The position numbers and the translations under genes are program-made. A stretch of 64,000 nucleotides of DNA from Hydractinia symbiolongicarpus (taxonomy: Eukaryota; Cnidaria; Hydrozoa; Anthoathecata; Hydractiniidae): NCBI RefSeq assembly GCF_029227915.1, contig NC_079878.1, forward strand, positions 6,944,001-7,008,000. Reading direction: 5' to 3'. Shown here in pieces: positions 29,541 through 40,114 of the stretch. The notes below the pieces were generated by a model. It saw only the letters and a list, made by a program, of their open reading frames with translations, was not told the DNA's origin and ran no database searches. How positions within the stretch are numbered: position 1 is the stretch's first letter; every line of letters begins with the position of its first letter.

Positions 29541-29689
29541 ACGCGATCCTTGCCAAATACGAAAAGTCGGTGCATCAGGCAAAACAGGCCAGTTGCAACG
29601 TGTACTTGCCATAAAGTGATACCGTCAATGCCCTACTGGACCATGACTATTCTAATCACGGACCTCAGCTTTCCCGTTAACATCCACGG

Positions 29690-29782
29690 GCTCCAGTGGC
29701 GTAGTCGGTTAGCGCGTCGTACTTATAAGTCAGTATCGACAAAGACATGCGAAGATCGGGAGTTCGAGCCTCCCCTGGAGCA
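29690..29782 (+). tRNA. tRNA-Ile(TAT), intron
   Basis: Unit 42; no change seen. Confidence 0.95.
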
Positions 29783-29906
29783 AGGTTTCTTTTCATGCGC
29801 CGTCAACACACGCCACAGCACGGGCAGATCACCAGTAAAATCTAGCAACGTGGCAGTGCACCCAGGTTGTTTTGATCCCGTCAACGTGACGGCAAAGCCC
29901 GTAAAA

Positions 29907-29980
29907 TGGCCAGTGTGGGGCTCGAACCCACGACATTCGCGTTATTAGCACGACGCTCTAGCCGACTGAGCTAACCGGCC
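29907..29980 (-). tRNA. tRNA-Ile(AAT)
   Basis: Unit 43; no change seen. Confidence 0.95.
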
Positions 29981-30162
29981 GTGAACGCGTGAACACGGAC
30001 TCACTTCCTAAGTCAACTCTAAGCAAAATACTTTTATTTTTTTACTCAAAACGTTACCGTCATATTTCTCACGCTTTGATACGAGTCCAAGCAATGCAAA
30101 TAGCCGCAACCCGCTCGAAAGAGGAGTCATGTTAGGCCAACTTTAAACGGACATTCCCTGAA

Positions 30163-30235
30163 AGCCCTCGGAGAGATTTGAACTCTCGACCCCTGGTTTA
30201 CAAGACCAGTGCTCTAACCCCTGAGCTACGAAGGC
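30163..30235 (-). tRNA. tRNA-Thr(TGT)
   Basis: Unit 43; no change seen. Confidence 0.95.
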
Positions 30236-30384
30236 ACGCGATCCTTGCCAAATCCGAAAAGTCGGTGCATCAGGCAAAACAGGCCAGTTGCAACGTGTAC
30301 TTGCCATAAAGTGATACCGTCAATGCCCTACTGGACCATGACTATTCTAATCACGGACCTCAGCTTTCCCGTTAACATCCACGG

Positions 30385-30477
30385 GCTCCAGTGGCGTAGT
30401 CGGTTAGCGCGTCGTACTTATAAGTCAGTATCGACAAAGACATGCGAAGATCGGGAGTTCGAGCCTCCCCTGGAGCA
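30385..30477 (+). tRNA. tRNA-Ile(TAT), intron
   Basis: Unit 43; body unchanged. The 3' flank has the C to T (30496) also seen at 22866 and 25986. Confidence 0.95.
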
Positions 30478-30601
30478 AGGTTTCTTTTCATGCGCTGTCA
30501 ACACACGCCACAGCACGGGCAGATCACCAGTAAAATCTAGCAACGTGGCAGTGCACCCAGGTTGTTTTGATCCCGTCAACGTGACGGCAAAGCCCGTAAA
30601 A

Positions 30602-30675
30602 TGGCCAGTGTGGGGCTCGAACCCACGACATTCGCGTTATTAGCACGACGCTCTAGCCGACTGAGCTAACCGGCC
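30602..30675 (-). tRNA. tRNA-Ile(AAT)
   Basis: Unit 44; no change seen. Confidence 0.95.
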
Positions 30676-30857
30676 GTGAACGCGTGAACACGGACTCACT
30701 TCCTAAGTCAACTCTAAGCAAAATACTTTTATTTTTTTACTCAAAACGTTACCGTCATATTTCTCACGCTTTGATACGAGTCCAAGCAATGCAAATAGCC
30801 GCAACCCGCTCGAAAGAGGAGTCATGTTAGGCCAACTTTAAATGGACATTCCCTGAA

Positions 30858-30930
30858 AGCCCTCGGAGAGATTTGAACTCTCGACCCCTGGTTTACAAGA
30901 CCAGTGCTCTAACCCCTGAGCTACGAAGGC
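30858..30930 (-). tRNA. tRNA-Thr(TGT)
   Basis: Unit 44; no change seen. Confidence 0.95.
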
Positions 30931-31079
30931 ACGCGATCCTTGCCAAATACGAAAAGTCGGTGCATCAGGCAAAACAGGCCAGTTGCAACGTGTACTTGCC
31001 ATAAAGTGATACCGTCAATGCCCTACTGGACCATGACTATTCTAATCACGGACCTCAGCTTTCCCGTTAACATCCACGG

Positions 31080-31172
31080 GCTCCAGTGGCGTAGTCGGTT
31101 AGCGCGTCGTACTTATAAGTCAGTATCGACAAAGACATGCGAAGATCGGGAGTTCGAGCCTCCCCTGGAGCA
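31080..31172 (+). tRNA. tRNA-Ile(TAT), intron
   Basis: Unit 44; no change seen. Confidence 0.95.
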
Positions 31173-31296
31173 AGGTTTCTTTTCATGCGCCGTCAACACA
31201 CGCCACAGCACGGGCAGATCACCAGTAAAATCTAGCAACGTGGCAGTGCACCCAGGTTGTTTTGATCCCGTCAACGTGACGGCAAAGCCCGTAAAA

Positions 31297-31370
31297 TGGC
31301 CAGTGTGGGGCTCGAACCCACGACATTCGCGTTATTAGCACGACGCTCTAGCCGACTGAGCTAACCGGCC
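31297..31370 (-). tRNA. tRNA-Ile(AAT)
   Basis: Unit 45; no change seen. Confidence 0.95.
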
Positions 31371-31552
31371 GTGAACGCGTGAACACGGACTCACTTCCTA
31401 AGTCAACTCTAAGCAAAATACTTTTATTTTTTTACTCAAAACGTTACCGTCATATTTCTCACGCTTTGATACGAGTCCAAGCAATGCAAATAGCCGCAAC
31501 CCGCTCGAAAGAGGAGTCATGTTAGGCCAACTTTAATCGGACATTCCCTGAA

Positions 31553-31625
31553 AGCCCTCGGAGAGATTTGAACTCTCGACCCCTGGTTTACAAGACCAGT
31601 GCTCTAACCCCTGAGCTACGAAGGC
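31553..31625 (-). tRNA. tRNA-Thr(TGT)
   Basis: Unit 45; body unchanged. The flank change at 31537 matches unit 16. Confidence 0.95.
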
Positions 31626-31774
31626 ACGCGATCCTTGCCAAATACGAAAAGTCGGTGCATCAGGCAAAACAGGCCAGTTGCAACGTGTACTTGCCATAAA
31701 GTGATACCGTCAATGCCCTACTGGACCATGACTATTCTAATCACGGACCTCAGCTTTCCCGTTAACATTCACGG

Positions 31775-31867
31775 GCTCCAGTGGCGTAGTCGGTTAGCGC
31801 GTCGTACTTATAAGTCAGTATCGACAAAGACATGCGAAGATCGGGAGTTCGAGCCTCCCCTGGAGCA
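31775..31867 (+). tRNA. tRNA-Ile(TAT), intron
   Basis: Unit 45; body unchanged. The upstream change at 31769 matches unit 16. Confidence 0.95.
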
Positions 31868-31991
31868 AGGTTTCTTTTCATGCGCCGTCAACACACGCCA
31901 CAGCACGGGCAGATCACCAGTAAAATCTAGCAACGTGGCAGTGCACCCAGGTTGTTTTGATCCCGTCAACGTGACGGCAAAGCCCGTAAAA

Positions 31992-32065
31992 TGGCCAGTG
32001 TGGGGCTCGAACCCACGACATTCGCGTTATTAGCACGACGCTCTAGCCGACTGAGCTAACCGGCC
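31992..32065 (-). tRNA. tRNA-Ile(AAT)
   Basis: Unit 46; no change seen. Confidence 0.95.
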
Positions 32066-32247
32066 GTGAACGCGTGAACACGGACTCACTTCCTAAGTCA
32101 ACTCTAAGCAAAATACTTTTATTTTTTTACTCAAAACGTTACCGTCATATTTCTCACGCTTTGATACGAGTCCAAGCAATGCAAATAGCCGCAACCCGCT
32201 CGAAAGAGGAGTCATGTTAGGCCAACTTTAAACGGACATTCCCTGAA

Positions 32248-32320
32248 AGCCCTCGGAGAGATTTGAACTCTCGACCCCTGGTTTACAAGACCAGTGCTCT
32301 AACCCCTGAGCTACGAAGGC
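32248..32320 (-). tRNA. tRNA-Thr(TGT)
   Basis: Unit 46; no change seen. Confidence 0.95.
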
Positions 32321-32469
32321 ACGCGATCCTTGCCAAATACGAAAAGTCGGTGCATCAGGCAAAACAGGCCAGTTGCAACGTGTACTTGCCATAAAGTGAT
32401 ACCGTCAATGCCCTACTGGACCATGACTATTCTAATCACGGACCTCAGCTTTCCCGTTAACATCCACGG

Positions 32470-32562
32470 GCTCCAGTGGCGTAGTCGGTTAGCGCGTCGT
32501 ACTTATAAGTCAGTATCGACAAAGACATGCGAAGATCGGGAGTTCGAGCCTCCCCTGGAGCA
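32470..32562 (+). tRNA. tRNA-Ile(TAT), intron
   Basis: Unit 46; no change seen. Confidence 0.95.
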
Positions 32563-32686
32563 AGGTTTCTTTTCATGCGCCGTCAACACACGCCACAGCA
32601 CGGGCAGATCACCAGTAAAATCTAGCAACGTGGCAGTGCACCCAGGTTGTTTTGATCCCGTCAACGTGACGGCAAAGCCCGTAAAA

Positions 32687-32760
32687 TGGCCAGTGTGGGG
32701 CTCGAACCCACGACATTCGCGTTATTAGCACGACGCTCTAGCCGACTGAGCTAACCGGCC
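32687..32760 (-). tRNA. tRNA-Ile(AAT)
   Basis: Unit 47; no change seen. Confidence 0.95.
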
Positions 32761-32942
32761 GTGAACGCGTGAACACGGACTCACTTCCTAAGTCAACTCT
32801 AAGCAAAATACTTTTATTTTTTTACTCAAAACGTTACCGTCATATTTCTCACGCTTTGATACGAGTCCAAGCAATGCAAATAGCCGCAACCCGCTCGAAA
32901 GAGGAGTCATGTTAGGCCAACTTTAAACGGACATTCCCTGAA

Positions 32943-33015
32943 AGCCCTCGGAGAGATTTGAACTCTCGACCCCTGGTTTACAAGACCAGTGCTCTAACCC
33001 CTGAGCTACGAAGGC
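32943..33015 (-). tRNA. tRNA-Thr(TGT)
   Basis: Unit 47; no change seen. Confidence 0.95.
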
Positions 33016-33164
33016 ACGCGATCCTTGCCAAATACGAAAAGTCGGTGCATCAGGCAAAACAGGCCAGTTGCAACGTGTACTTGCCATAAAGTGATACCGT
33101 CAATGCCCTACTGGACCATGACTATTCTAATCACGGACCTCAGCTTTCCCGTTAACATCCACGG

Positions 33165-33257
33165 GCTCCAGTGGCGTAGTCGGTTAGCGCGTCGTACTTA
33201 TAAGTCAGTATCGACAAAGACATGCGAAGATCGGGAGTTCGAGCCTCCCCTGGAGCA
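33165..33257 (+). tRNA. tRNA-Ile(TAT), intron
   Basis: Unit 47; no change seen. Confidence 0.95.
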
Positions 33258-33381
33258 AGGTTTCTTTTCATGCGCCGTCAACACACGCCACAGCACGGGC
33301 AGATCACCAGTAAAATCTAGCAACGTGGCAGTGCACCCAGGTTGTTTTGATCCCGTCAACGTGACGGCAAAGCCCGTAAAA

Positions 33382-33455
33382 TGGCCAGTGTGGGGCTCGA
33401 ACCCACGACATTCGCGTTATTAGCACGACGCTCTAGCCGACTGAGCTAACCGGCC
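33382..33455 (-). tRNA. tRNA-Ile(AAT)
   Basis: Unit 48; no change seen. Confidence 0.95.
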
Positions 33456-33637
33456 GTGAACGCGTGAACACGGACTCACTTCCTAAGTCAACTCTAAGCA
33501 AAATACTTTTATTTTTTTACTCAAAACGTTACCGTCATATTTCTCACGCTTTGATACGAGTCCAAGCAATGCAAATAGCCGCAACCCGCTCGAAAGAGGA
33601 GTCATGTTAGGCCAACTTTAAACGGACATTCCCTGAA

Positions 33638-33710
33638 AGCCCTCGGAGAGATTTGAACTCTCGACCCCTGGTTTACAAGACCAGTGCTCTAACCCCTGAG
33701 CTACGAAGGC
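33638..33710 (-). tRNA. tRNA-Thr(TGT)
   Basis: Unit 48; no change seen. Confidence 0.95.
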
Positions 33711-33859
33711 ACGCGATCCTTGCCAAATACGAAAAGTCGGTGCATCAGGCAAAACAGGCCAGTTGCAACGTGTACTTGCCATAAAGTGATACCGTCAATG
33801 CCCTACTGGACCATGACTATTCTAATCACGGACCTCAGCTTTCCCGTTAACATCCACGG

Positions 33860-33952
33860 GCTCCAGTGGCGTAGTCGGTTAGCGCGTCGTACTTATAAGT
33901 CAGTATCGACAAAGACATGCGAAGATCGGGAGTTCGAGCCTCACCTGGAGCA
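33860..33952 (+). tRNA. tRNA-Ile(TAT), T-stem variant
   Basis: Unit 48. C to A at 33943 mismatches the second T-stem pair. The same change is in units 54 and 57. Confidence 0.88.
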
Positions 33953-34076
33953 AGGTTTCTTTTCATGCGCCGTCAACACACGCCACAGCACGGGCAGATC
34001 ACCAGTAAAATCTAGCAACGTGGCAGTGCACCCAGGTTGTTTTGATCCCGTCAACGTGACGGCAAAGCCCGTAAAA

Positions 34077-34150
34077 TGGCCAGTGTGGGGCTCGAACCCA
34101 CGACATGCGCGTTATTAGCACGACGCTCTAGCCGACTGAGCTAACCGGCC
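34077..34150 (-). tRNA. tRNA-Ile(AAT), anticodon-stem variant
   Basis: Unit 49. T to G at 34107 gives a T27-C43 mismatch at the stem base. Confidence 0.88.
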
Positions 34151-34332
34151 GTGAACGCGTGAACACGGACTCACTTCCTAAGTCAACTCTAAGCAAAATA
34201 CTTTTATTTTTTTTCTCAAAACGTTACCGTCATATTTCTCACGCTTTGATACGAGTCCAAGCAATGCAAATAGCCGCAACCCGCTCGAAAGAGGAGTCAT
34301 GTTAGGCCAACTTTAAACGGACATTCCCTGAA

Positions 34333-34405
34333 AGCCCTCGGAGAGATTTGAACTCACGAACCCTGGTTTACAAGACCAGTGCTCTAACCCCTGAGCTACG
34401 AAGGC
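34333..34405 (-). tRNA. tRNA-Thr(TGT), T-stem variant
   Basis: Unit 49. T-T mismatch in the second T-stem pair (34356) and a variable-loop change (34360). Confidence 0.87.
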
Positions 34406-34554
34406 ACGCGATCCTTGCCAAATACGAAAAGTCGGTGCATCAGGCAAAACAGGCCAGTTGCAACGTGTACTTGCCATAAAGTGATACCGTCAATGCCCTA
34501 CTGGACCATGACTATTCTAATCACGGACCTCAGCTTTCCCGTTAACATCCACGG

Positions 34555-34647
34555 GCTCCAGTGGCGTAGTCGGTTAGCGCGTCGTACTTATAAGTCAGTA
34601 TCGACAAAGACATGCGAAGATCGGGAGTTCGAGCCTCCCCTGGAGCA
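34555..34647 (+). tRNA. tRNA-Ile(TAT), intron
   Basis: Unit 49; no change seen. Confidence 0.95.
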
Positions 34648-34771
34648 AGGTTTCTTTTCATGCGCCGTCAACACACGCCACAGCACGGGCAGATCACCAG
34701 TAAAATCTAGCAACGTGGCAGTGCACCCAGGTTGTTTTGATCCCGTCAACGTGACGGCAAAGCCCGTAAAA

Positions 34772-34845
34772 TGGCCAGTGTGGGGCTCGAACCCACGACA
34801 TTCGCGTTATTAGCACGACGCTCTAGCCGACTGAGCTAACCGACC
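34772..34845 (-). tRNA. tRNA-Ile(AAT), acceptor wobble variant
   Basis: Unit 50. G to A at 34843 turns C3-G70 into T3-G70, still paired. The same base change is in units 56, 89 and 92. Confidence 0.93.
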
Positions 34846-35027
34846 GTGAACGCGTGAACACGGACTCACTTCCTAAGTCAACTCTAAGCAAAATACTTTT
34901 ATTTTTTTATTCAAAACGTTACCGTCATATTTCTCACGCTTTGATACGAGTCCAAGCAATGCAAATAGCCGCAACCCGCTCGAAAGAGGAGTCATGTTAG
35001 GCCAACTTCAAACGGACATTCCCTGAA

Positions 35028-35100
35028 AGCCCTCGGAGAGATTTGAACTCTCGACCCCTGGTTTACAAGACCAGTGCTCTAACCCCTGAGCTACGAAGGC
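35028..35100 (-). tRNA. tRNA-Thr(TGT)
   Basis: Unit 50; body unchanged. Confidence 0.95.
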
Positions 35101-35249
35101 ACGCGATCCTTGCCAAATACGAAAAGTCGGTGCATCAGGCAAAACAGGCCAGTTGCAACGTGTACTTGCCATAAAGTGATACCGTCAATGCCCTACTGGA
35201 CCATGACTATTCTAATCACGGACCTCAGCTTTCCCGTTAACATCCACGG

Positions 35250-35342
35250 GCTCCAGTGGCGTAGTCGGTTAGCGCGTCGTACTTATAAGTCAGTATCGAC
35301 AAAGACATGCGAAGATCGGGAGTTCGAGCCTCCCCTGGAGCA
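35250..35342 (+). tRNA. tRNA-Ile(TAT), terminator lost
   Basis: Unit 50; body unchanged. T to C at 35351 breaks the T4, and the next T4 is at 35430-35433, predicting an 87-nt trailer. Confidence 0.93.
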
Positions 35343-35466
35343 AGGTTTCTCTTCATGCGCCGTCAACACACGCCACAGCACGGGCAGATCACCAGTAAAA
35401 TCTAGCAACGTGGCAGTGTACCCAGGTTGTTTTGATCCCGTCAACGTGACGGCAAAGCCCGTAAAA

Positions 35467-35540
35467 TGGCCAGTGTGGGGCTCGAACCCACGACATTCGC
35501 GTTATTAGCACGACGCTCTAGCCGACTGAGCTAACCGGCC
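35467..35540 (-). tRNA. tRNA-Ile(AAT)
   Basis: Unit 51; no change seen. Confidence 0.95.
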
Positions 35541-35722
35541 GTGAACGCGTGAACACGGACTCACTTCCTAAGTCAACTCTAAGCAAAATACTTTTATTTT
35601 TTTACTCAAAACGTTACCGTCATATTTCTCACGCTTTGATACGAGTCCAAGCAATGCAAATAGCCGCAACCCGCTCGAAAGAGGAGTCATGTTAGGCCAA
35701 CTTTAAACGGACATTCCCTGAA

Positions 35723-35795
35723 AGCCCTCGGAGAGATTTGAACTCTCGACCCCTGGTTTACAAGACCAGTGCTCTAACCCCTGAGCTACGAAGGC
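35723..35795 (-). tRNA. tRNA-Thr(TGT)
   Basis: Unit 51; no change seen. Confidence 0.95.
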
Positions 35796-35944
35796 ACGCG
35801 ATCCTTGCCAAATACGAAAAGTCGGTGCATCAGGCAAAACAGGCCAGTTGCAACGTGTACTTGCCATAAAGTGATACCGTCAATGCCCTACTGGACCATG
35901 ACTATTCTAATCACGGACCTCAGCTTTCCCGTTAACATTCACGG

Positions 35945-36037
35945 GCTCCAGTGGCGTAGTCGGTTAGCGCGTCGTACTTATAAGTCAGTATCGACAAAGA
36001 CATGCGAAGATCGGGAGTTCGAGCCTCCCCTGGAGCA
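35945..36037 (+). tRNA. tRNA-Ile(TAT), intron
   Basis: Unit 51; body unchanged. Upstream C to T at 35939. Confidence 0.95.
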
Positions 36038-36161
36038 AGGTTTCTTTTCATGCGCCGTCAACACACGCCACAGCACGGGCAGATCACCAGTAAAATCTAG
36101 CAACGTGGCAGTGCACCCAGGTTGTTTTGATCCCGTCAACGTGACGGCAAAGCCCGTAAAA

Positions 36162-36235
36162 TGGCCAGTGTGGGGCTCGAACCCACGACATTCGCGTTAT
36201 TAGCACGACGCTCTAGCCGACTGAGCTAACCGGCC
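36162..36235 (-). tRNA. tRNA-Ile(AAT)
   Basis: Unit 52; no change seen. Confidence 0.95.
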
Positions 36236-36417
36236 GTGAACGCGTGAACACGGACTCACTTCCTAAGTCAACTCTAAGCAAAATACTTTTATTTTTTTAC
36301 TCAAAACGTTACCGTCATATTTCTCACGCTTTGATACGAGTCCAAGCAATGCAAATAGCCGCAACCCGCTCGAAAGAGGAGTCATGTTAGGCCAACTTTA
36401 AACGGACATTCCCTGAA

Positions 36418-36490
36418 AGCCCTCGGAGAGATTTGAACTCTCGACCCCTGGTTTACAAGACCAGTGCTCTAACCCCTGAGCTACGAAGGC
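36418..36490 (-). tRNA. tRNA-Thr(TGT)
   Basis: Unit 52; no change seen. Confidence 0.95.
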
Positions 36491-36639
36491 ACGCGATCCT
36501 TGCCAAATACGAAAAGTCGGTGCATCAGGCAAAACAGGCCAGTTGCAACGTGTACTTGCCATAAAGTGATACCGTCAATGCCCTACTGGACCATGACTAT
36601 TCTAATCACGGACCTCAGCTTTCCCGTTAACATCCACGG

Positions 36640-36732
36640 GCTCCAGTGGCGTAGTCGGTTAGCGCGTCGTACTTATAAGTCAGTATCGACAAAGACATGC
36701 GAAGATCGGGAGTTCGAGCCTCCCCTGGAGCA
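36640..36732 (+). tRNA. tRNA-Ile(TAT), intron
   Basis: Unit 52; no change seen. Confidence 0.95.
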
Positions 36733-36856
36733 AGGTTTCTTTTCATGCGCCGTCAACACACGCCACAGCACGGGCAGATCACCAGTAAAATCTAGCAACG
36801 TGGCAGTGCACCCAGGTTGTTTTGATCCCGTCAACGTGACGGCAAAGCCCGTAAAA

Positions 36857-36930
36857 TGGCCAGTGTGGGGCTCGAACCCACGACATTCGCGTTATTAGCA
36901 CGACGCTCTAGCCGACTGAGCTAACCGGCC
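36857..36930 (-). tRNA. tRNA-Ile(AAT)
   Basis: Unit 53; no change seen. Confidence 0.95.
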
Positions 36931-37112
36931 GTGAACGCGTGAACACGGACTCACTTCCTAAGTCAACTCTAAGCAAAATACTTTTATTTTTTTACTCAAA
37001 ACGTTACCGTCATATTTCTCACGCTTTGATACGAGTCCAAGCAATGCAAATAGCCGCAACCCGCTCGAAAGAGGAGTCATGTTAGGCCAACTTTAAACGG
37101 ACATTCCCTGAA

Positions 37113-37185
37113 AGCCCTCGGAGAGATTTGAACTCTCGACCCCTGGTTTACAAGACCAGTGCTCTAACCCCTGAGCTACGAAGGC
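37113..37185 (-). tRNA. tRNA-Thr(TGT)
   Basis: Unit 53; no change seen. Confidence 0.95.
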
Positions 37186-37334
37186 ACGCGATCCTTGCCA
37201 AATACGAAAAGTCGGTGCATCAGGCAAAACAGGCCAGTTGCAACGTGTACTTGCCATAAAGTGATACCGTCAATGCCCTACTGGACCATGACTATTCTAA
37301 TCACGGACCTCAGCTTTCCCGTTAACATCCACGG

Positions 37335-37427
37335 GCTCCAGTGGCGTAGTCGGTTAGCGCGTCGTACTTATAAGTCAGTATCGACAAAGACATGCGAAGA
37401 TCGGGAGTTCGAGCCTCCCCTGGAGCA
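37335..37427 (+). tRNA. tRNA-Ile(TAT), intron
   Basis: Unit 53; no change seen. Confidence 0.95.
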
Positions 37428-37551
37428 AGGTTTCTTTTCATACGCCGTCAACACACGCCACAGCACGGGCAGATCACCAGTAAAATCTAGCAACGTGGCA
37501 GTGCACCCAGGTTGTTTTGATCCCGTCAACGTGACGGCAAAGCCCGTAAAA

Positions 37552-37625
37552 TGGCCAGTGTGGGGCTCGAACCCACGACATTCGCGTTATTAGCACGACG
37601 CTCTAGCCGACTGAGCTAACCGGCC
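37552..37625 (-). tRNA. tRNA-Ile(AAT)
   Basis: Unit 54; no change seen. Confidence 0.95.
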
Positions 37626-37807
37626 GTGAACGCGTGAACACGGACTCACTTCCTAAGTCAACTCTAAGCAAAATACTTTTATTTTTTTACTCAAAACGTT
37701 ACCGTCATATTTCTCACGCTTTGATACGAGTCCAAGCAATGCAAATAGCCGCAACCCGCTCGAAAGAGGAGTCATGTTAGGCCAACTTTAAACGGACATT
37801 CCCTGAA

Positions 37808-37880
37808 AGCCCTCGGAGAGATTTGAACTCTCGACCCCTGGTTTACAAGACCAGTGCTCTAACCCCTGAGCTACGAAGGC
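37808..37880 (-). tRNA. tRNA-Thr(TGT)
   Basis: Unit 54; no change seen. Confidence 0.95.
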
Positions 37881-38029
37881 ACGCGATCCTTGCCAAATAC
37901 GAAAAGTCGGTGCATCAGGCAAAACAGGCCAGTTGCAACGTGTACTTGCCATAAAGTGATACCGTCAATGCCCTACTGGACCATGACTATTCTAATCACG
38001 GACCTCAGCTTTCCCGTTAACATCCACGG

Positions 38030-38122
38030 GCTCCAGTGGCGTAGTCGGTTAGCGCGTCGTACTTATAAGTCAGTATCGACAAAGACATGCGAAGATCGGG
38101 AGTTCGAGCCTCACCTGGAGCA
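38030..38122 (+). tRNA. tRNA-Ile(TAT), T-stem variant
   Basis: Unit 54. C to A at 38113, the unit 48 allele. Confidence 0.88.
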
Positions 38123-38246
38123 AGGTTTCTTTTCATGCGCCGTCAACACACGCCACAGCACGGGCAGATCACCAGTAAAATCTAGCAACGTGGCAGTGCA
38201 CCCAGGTTGTTTTGATCCCGTCAACGTGACGGCAAAGCCCGTAAAA

Positions 38247-38320
38247 TGGCCAGTGTGGGGCTCGAACCCACGACATGCGCGTTATTAGCACGACGCTCTA
38301 GCCGACTGAGCTAACCGGCC
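38247..38320 (-). tRNA. tRNA-Ile(AAT), anticodon-stem variant
   Basis: Unit 55. T27-C43 mismatch from 38277, the unit 49 allele. Confidence 0.88.
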
Positions 38321-38502
38321 GTGAACGCGTGAACACGGACTCACTTCCTAAGTCAACTCTAAGCAAAATACTTTTATTTTTTTTCTCAAAACGTTACCGT
38401 CATATTTCTCACGCTTTGATACGAGTCCAAGCAATGCAAATAGCCGCAACCCGCTCGAAAGAGGAGTCATGTTAGGCCAACTTTAAACGGACATTCCCTG
38501 AA

Positions 38503-38575
38503 AGCCCTCGGAGAGATTTGAACTCACGAACCCTGGTTTACAAGACCAGTGCTCTAACCCCTGAGCTACGAAGGC
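38503..38575 (-). tRNA. tRNA-Thr(TGT), T-stem variant
   Basis: Unit 55. Changes at 38526 and 38530, the unit 49 allele. Confidence 0.87.
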
Positions 38576-38724
38576 ACGCGATCCTTGCCAAATACGAAAA
38601 GTCGGTGCATCAGGCAAAACAGGCCAGTTGCAACGTGTACTTGCCATAAAGTGATACCGTCAATGCCCTACTGGACCATGACTATTCTAATCACGGACCT
38701 CAGCTTTCCCGTTAACATCCACGG

Positions 38725-38817
38725 GCTCCAGTGGCGTAGTCGGTTAGCGCGTCGTACTTATAAGTCAGTATCGACAAAGACATGCGAAGATCGGGAGTTC
38801 GAGCCTCCCCTGGAGCA
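38725..38817 (+). tRNA. tRNA-Ile(TAT), intron
   Basis: Unit 55; no change seen. Confidence 0.95.
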
Positions 38818-38941
38818 AGGTTTCTTTTCATGCGCCGTCAACACACGCCACAGCACGGGCAGATCACCAGTAAAATCTAGCAACGTGGCAGTGCACCCAG
38901 GTTGTTTTGATCCCGTCAACGTGACGGCAAAGCCCGTAAAA

Positions 38942-39015
38942 TGGCCAGTGTGGGGCTCGAACCCACGACATTCGCGTTATTAGCACGACGCTCTAGCCGA
39001 CTGAGCTAACCGACC
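38942..39015 (-). tRNA. tRNA-Ile(AAT), acceptor wobble variant
   Basis: Unit 56. T3-G70 from 39013. Confidence 0.93.
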
Positions 39016-39197
39016 GTGAACGCGTGAACACGGACTCACTTCCTAAGTCAACTCTAAGCAAAATACTTTTATTTTTTTATTCAAAACGTTACCGTCATAT
39101 TTCTCACGCTTTGATACGAGTCCAAGCAATGCAAATAGCCGCAACCCGCTCGAAAGAGGAGTCATGTTAGGCCAACTTCAAACGGACATTCCCTGAA

Positions 39198-39270
39198 AGC
39201 CCTCGGAGAGATTTGAACTCTCGACCCCTGGTTTACAAGACCAGTGCTCTAACCCCTGAGCTACGAAGGC
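39198..39270 (-). tRNA. tRNA-Thr(TGT)
   Basis: Unit 56; body unchanged. Confidence 0.95.
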
Positions 39271-39419
39271 ACGCGATCCTTGCCAAATACGAAAAGTCGG
39301 TGCATCAGGCAAAACAGGCCAGTTGCAACGTGTACTTGCCATAAAGTGATACCGTCAATGCCCTACTGGACCATGACTATTCTAATCACGGACCTCAGCT
39401 TTCCCGTTAACATCCACGG

Positions 39420-39512
39420 GCTCCAGTGGCGTAGTCGGTTAGCGCGTCGTACTTATAAGTCAGTATCGACAAAGACATGCGAAGATCGGGAGTTCGAGCC
39501 TCCCCTGGAGCA
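39420..39512 (+). tRNA. tRNA-Ile(TAT), intron
   Basis: Unit 56; no change seen; normal terminator. Confidence 0.95.
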
Positions 39513-39636
39513 AGGTTTCTTTTCATGCGCCGTCAACACACGCCACAGCACGGGCAGATCACCAGTAAAATCTAGCAACGTGGCAGTGTACCCAGGTTGT
39601 TTTAATCCCGTCAACGTGACGGCAAAGCCCGTAAAA

Positions 39637-39710
39637 TGGCCAGTGTGGGGCTCGAACCCACGACATTCGCGTTATTAGCACGACGCTCTAGCCGACTGAG
39701 CTAACCGGCC
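39637..39710 (-). tRNA. tRNA-Ile(AAT)
   Basis: Unit 57; no change seen. Confidence 0.95.
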
Positions 39711-39892
39711 GTGAACGCGTGAACACGGACTCACTTCCTAAGTCAACTCTAAGCAAAATACTTTTATTTTTTTACTCAAAACGTTACCGTCATATTTCTC
39801 ACGCTTTGATACGAGTCCAAGCAATGCAAATAGCCGCAACCCGCTCGAAAGAGGAGTCATGTTAGGCCAACTTTAAACGGACATTCCCTGAA

Positions 39893-39965
39893 AGCCCTCG
39901 GAGAGATTTGAACTCTCGACCCCTGGTTTACAAGACCAGTGCTCTAACCCCTGAGCTACGAAGGC
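39893..39965 (-). tRNA. tRNA-Thr(TGT)
   Basis: Unit 57; no change seen. Confidence 0.95.
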
Positions 39966-40114
39966 ACGCGATCCTTGCCAAATACGAAAAGTCGGTGCAT
40001 CAGGCAAAACAGGCCAGTTGCAACGTGTACTTGCCATAAAGTGATACCGTCAATGCCCTACTGGACCATGACTATTCTAATCACGGACCTCAGCTTTCCC
40101 GTTAACATCCACGG

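Larger units (their letters stand above)
33943..35419. repeat. 4170-bp-spaced haplotype block, copy 1
   Basis: Nine variants (33943, 34107, 34214, 34356, 34360, 34843, 34910, 35009, 35419) recur exactly 4170 bp (six units) downstream. Private change: 35351. Confidence 0.9.
38113..39589. repeat. 4170-bp-spaced haplotype block, copy 2
   Basis: Repeats all nine variants of 33943-35419 at +4170 bp. Unit 56 lacks the terminator change of unit 50 and has a private G to A at 39604 just beyond the block. Confidence 0.9.
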
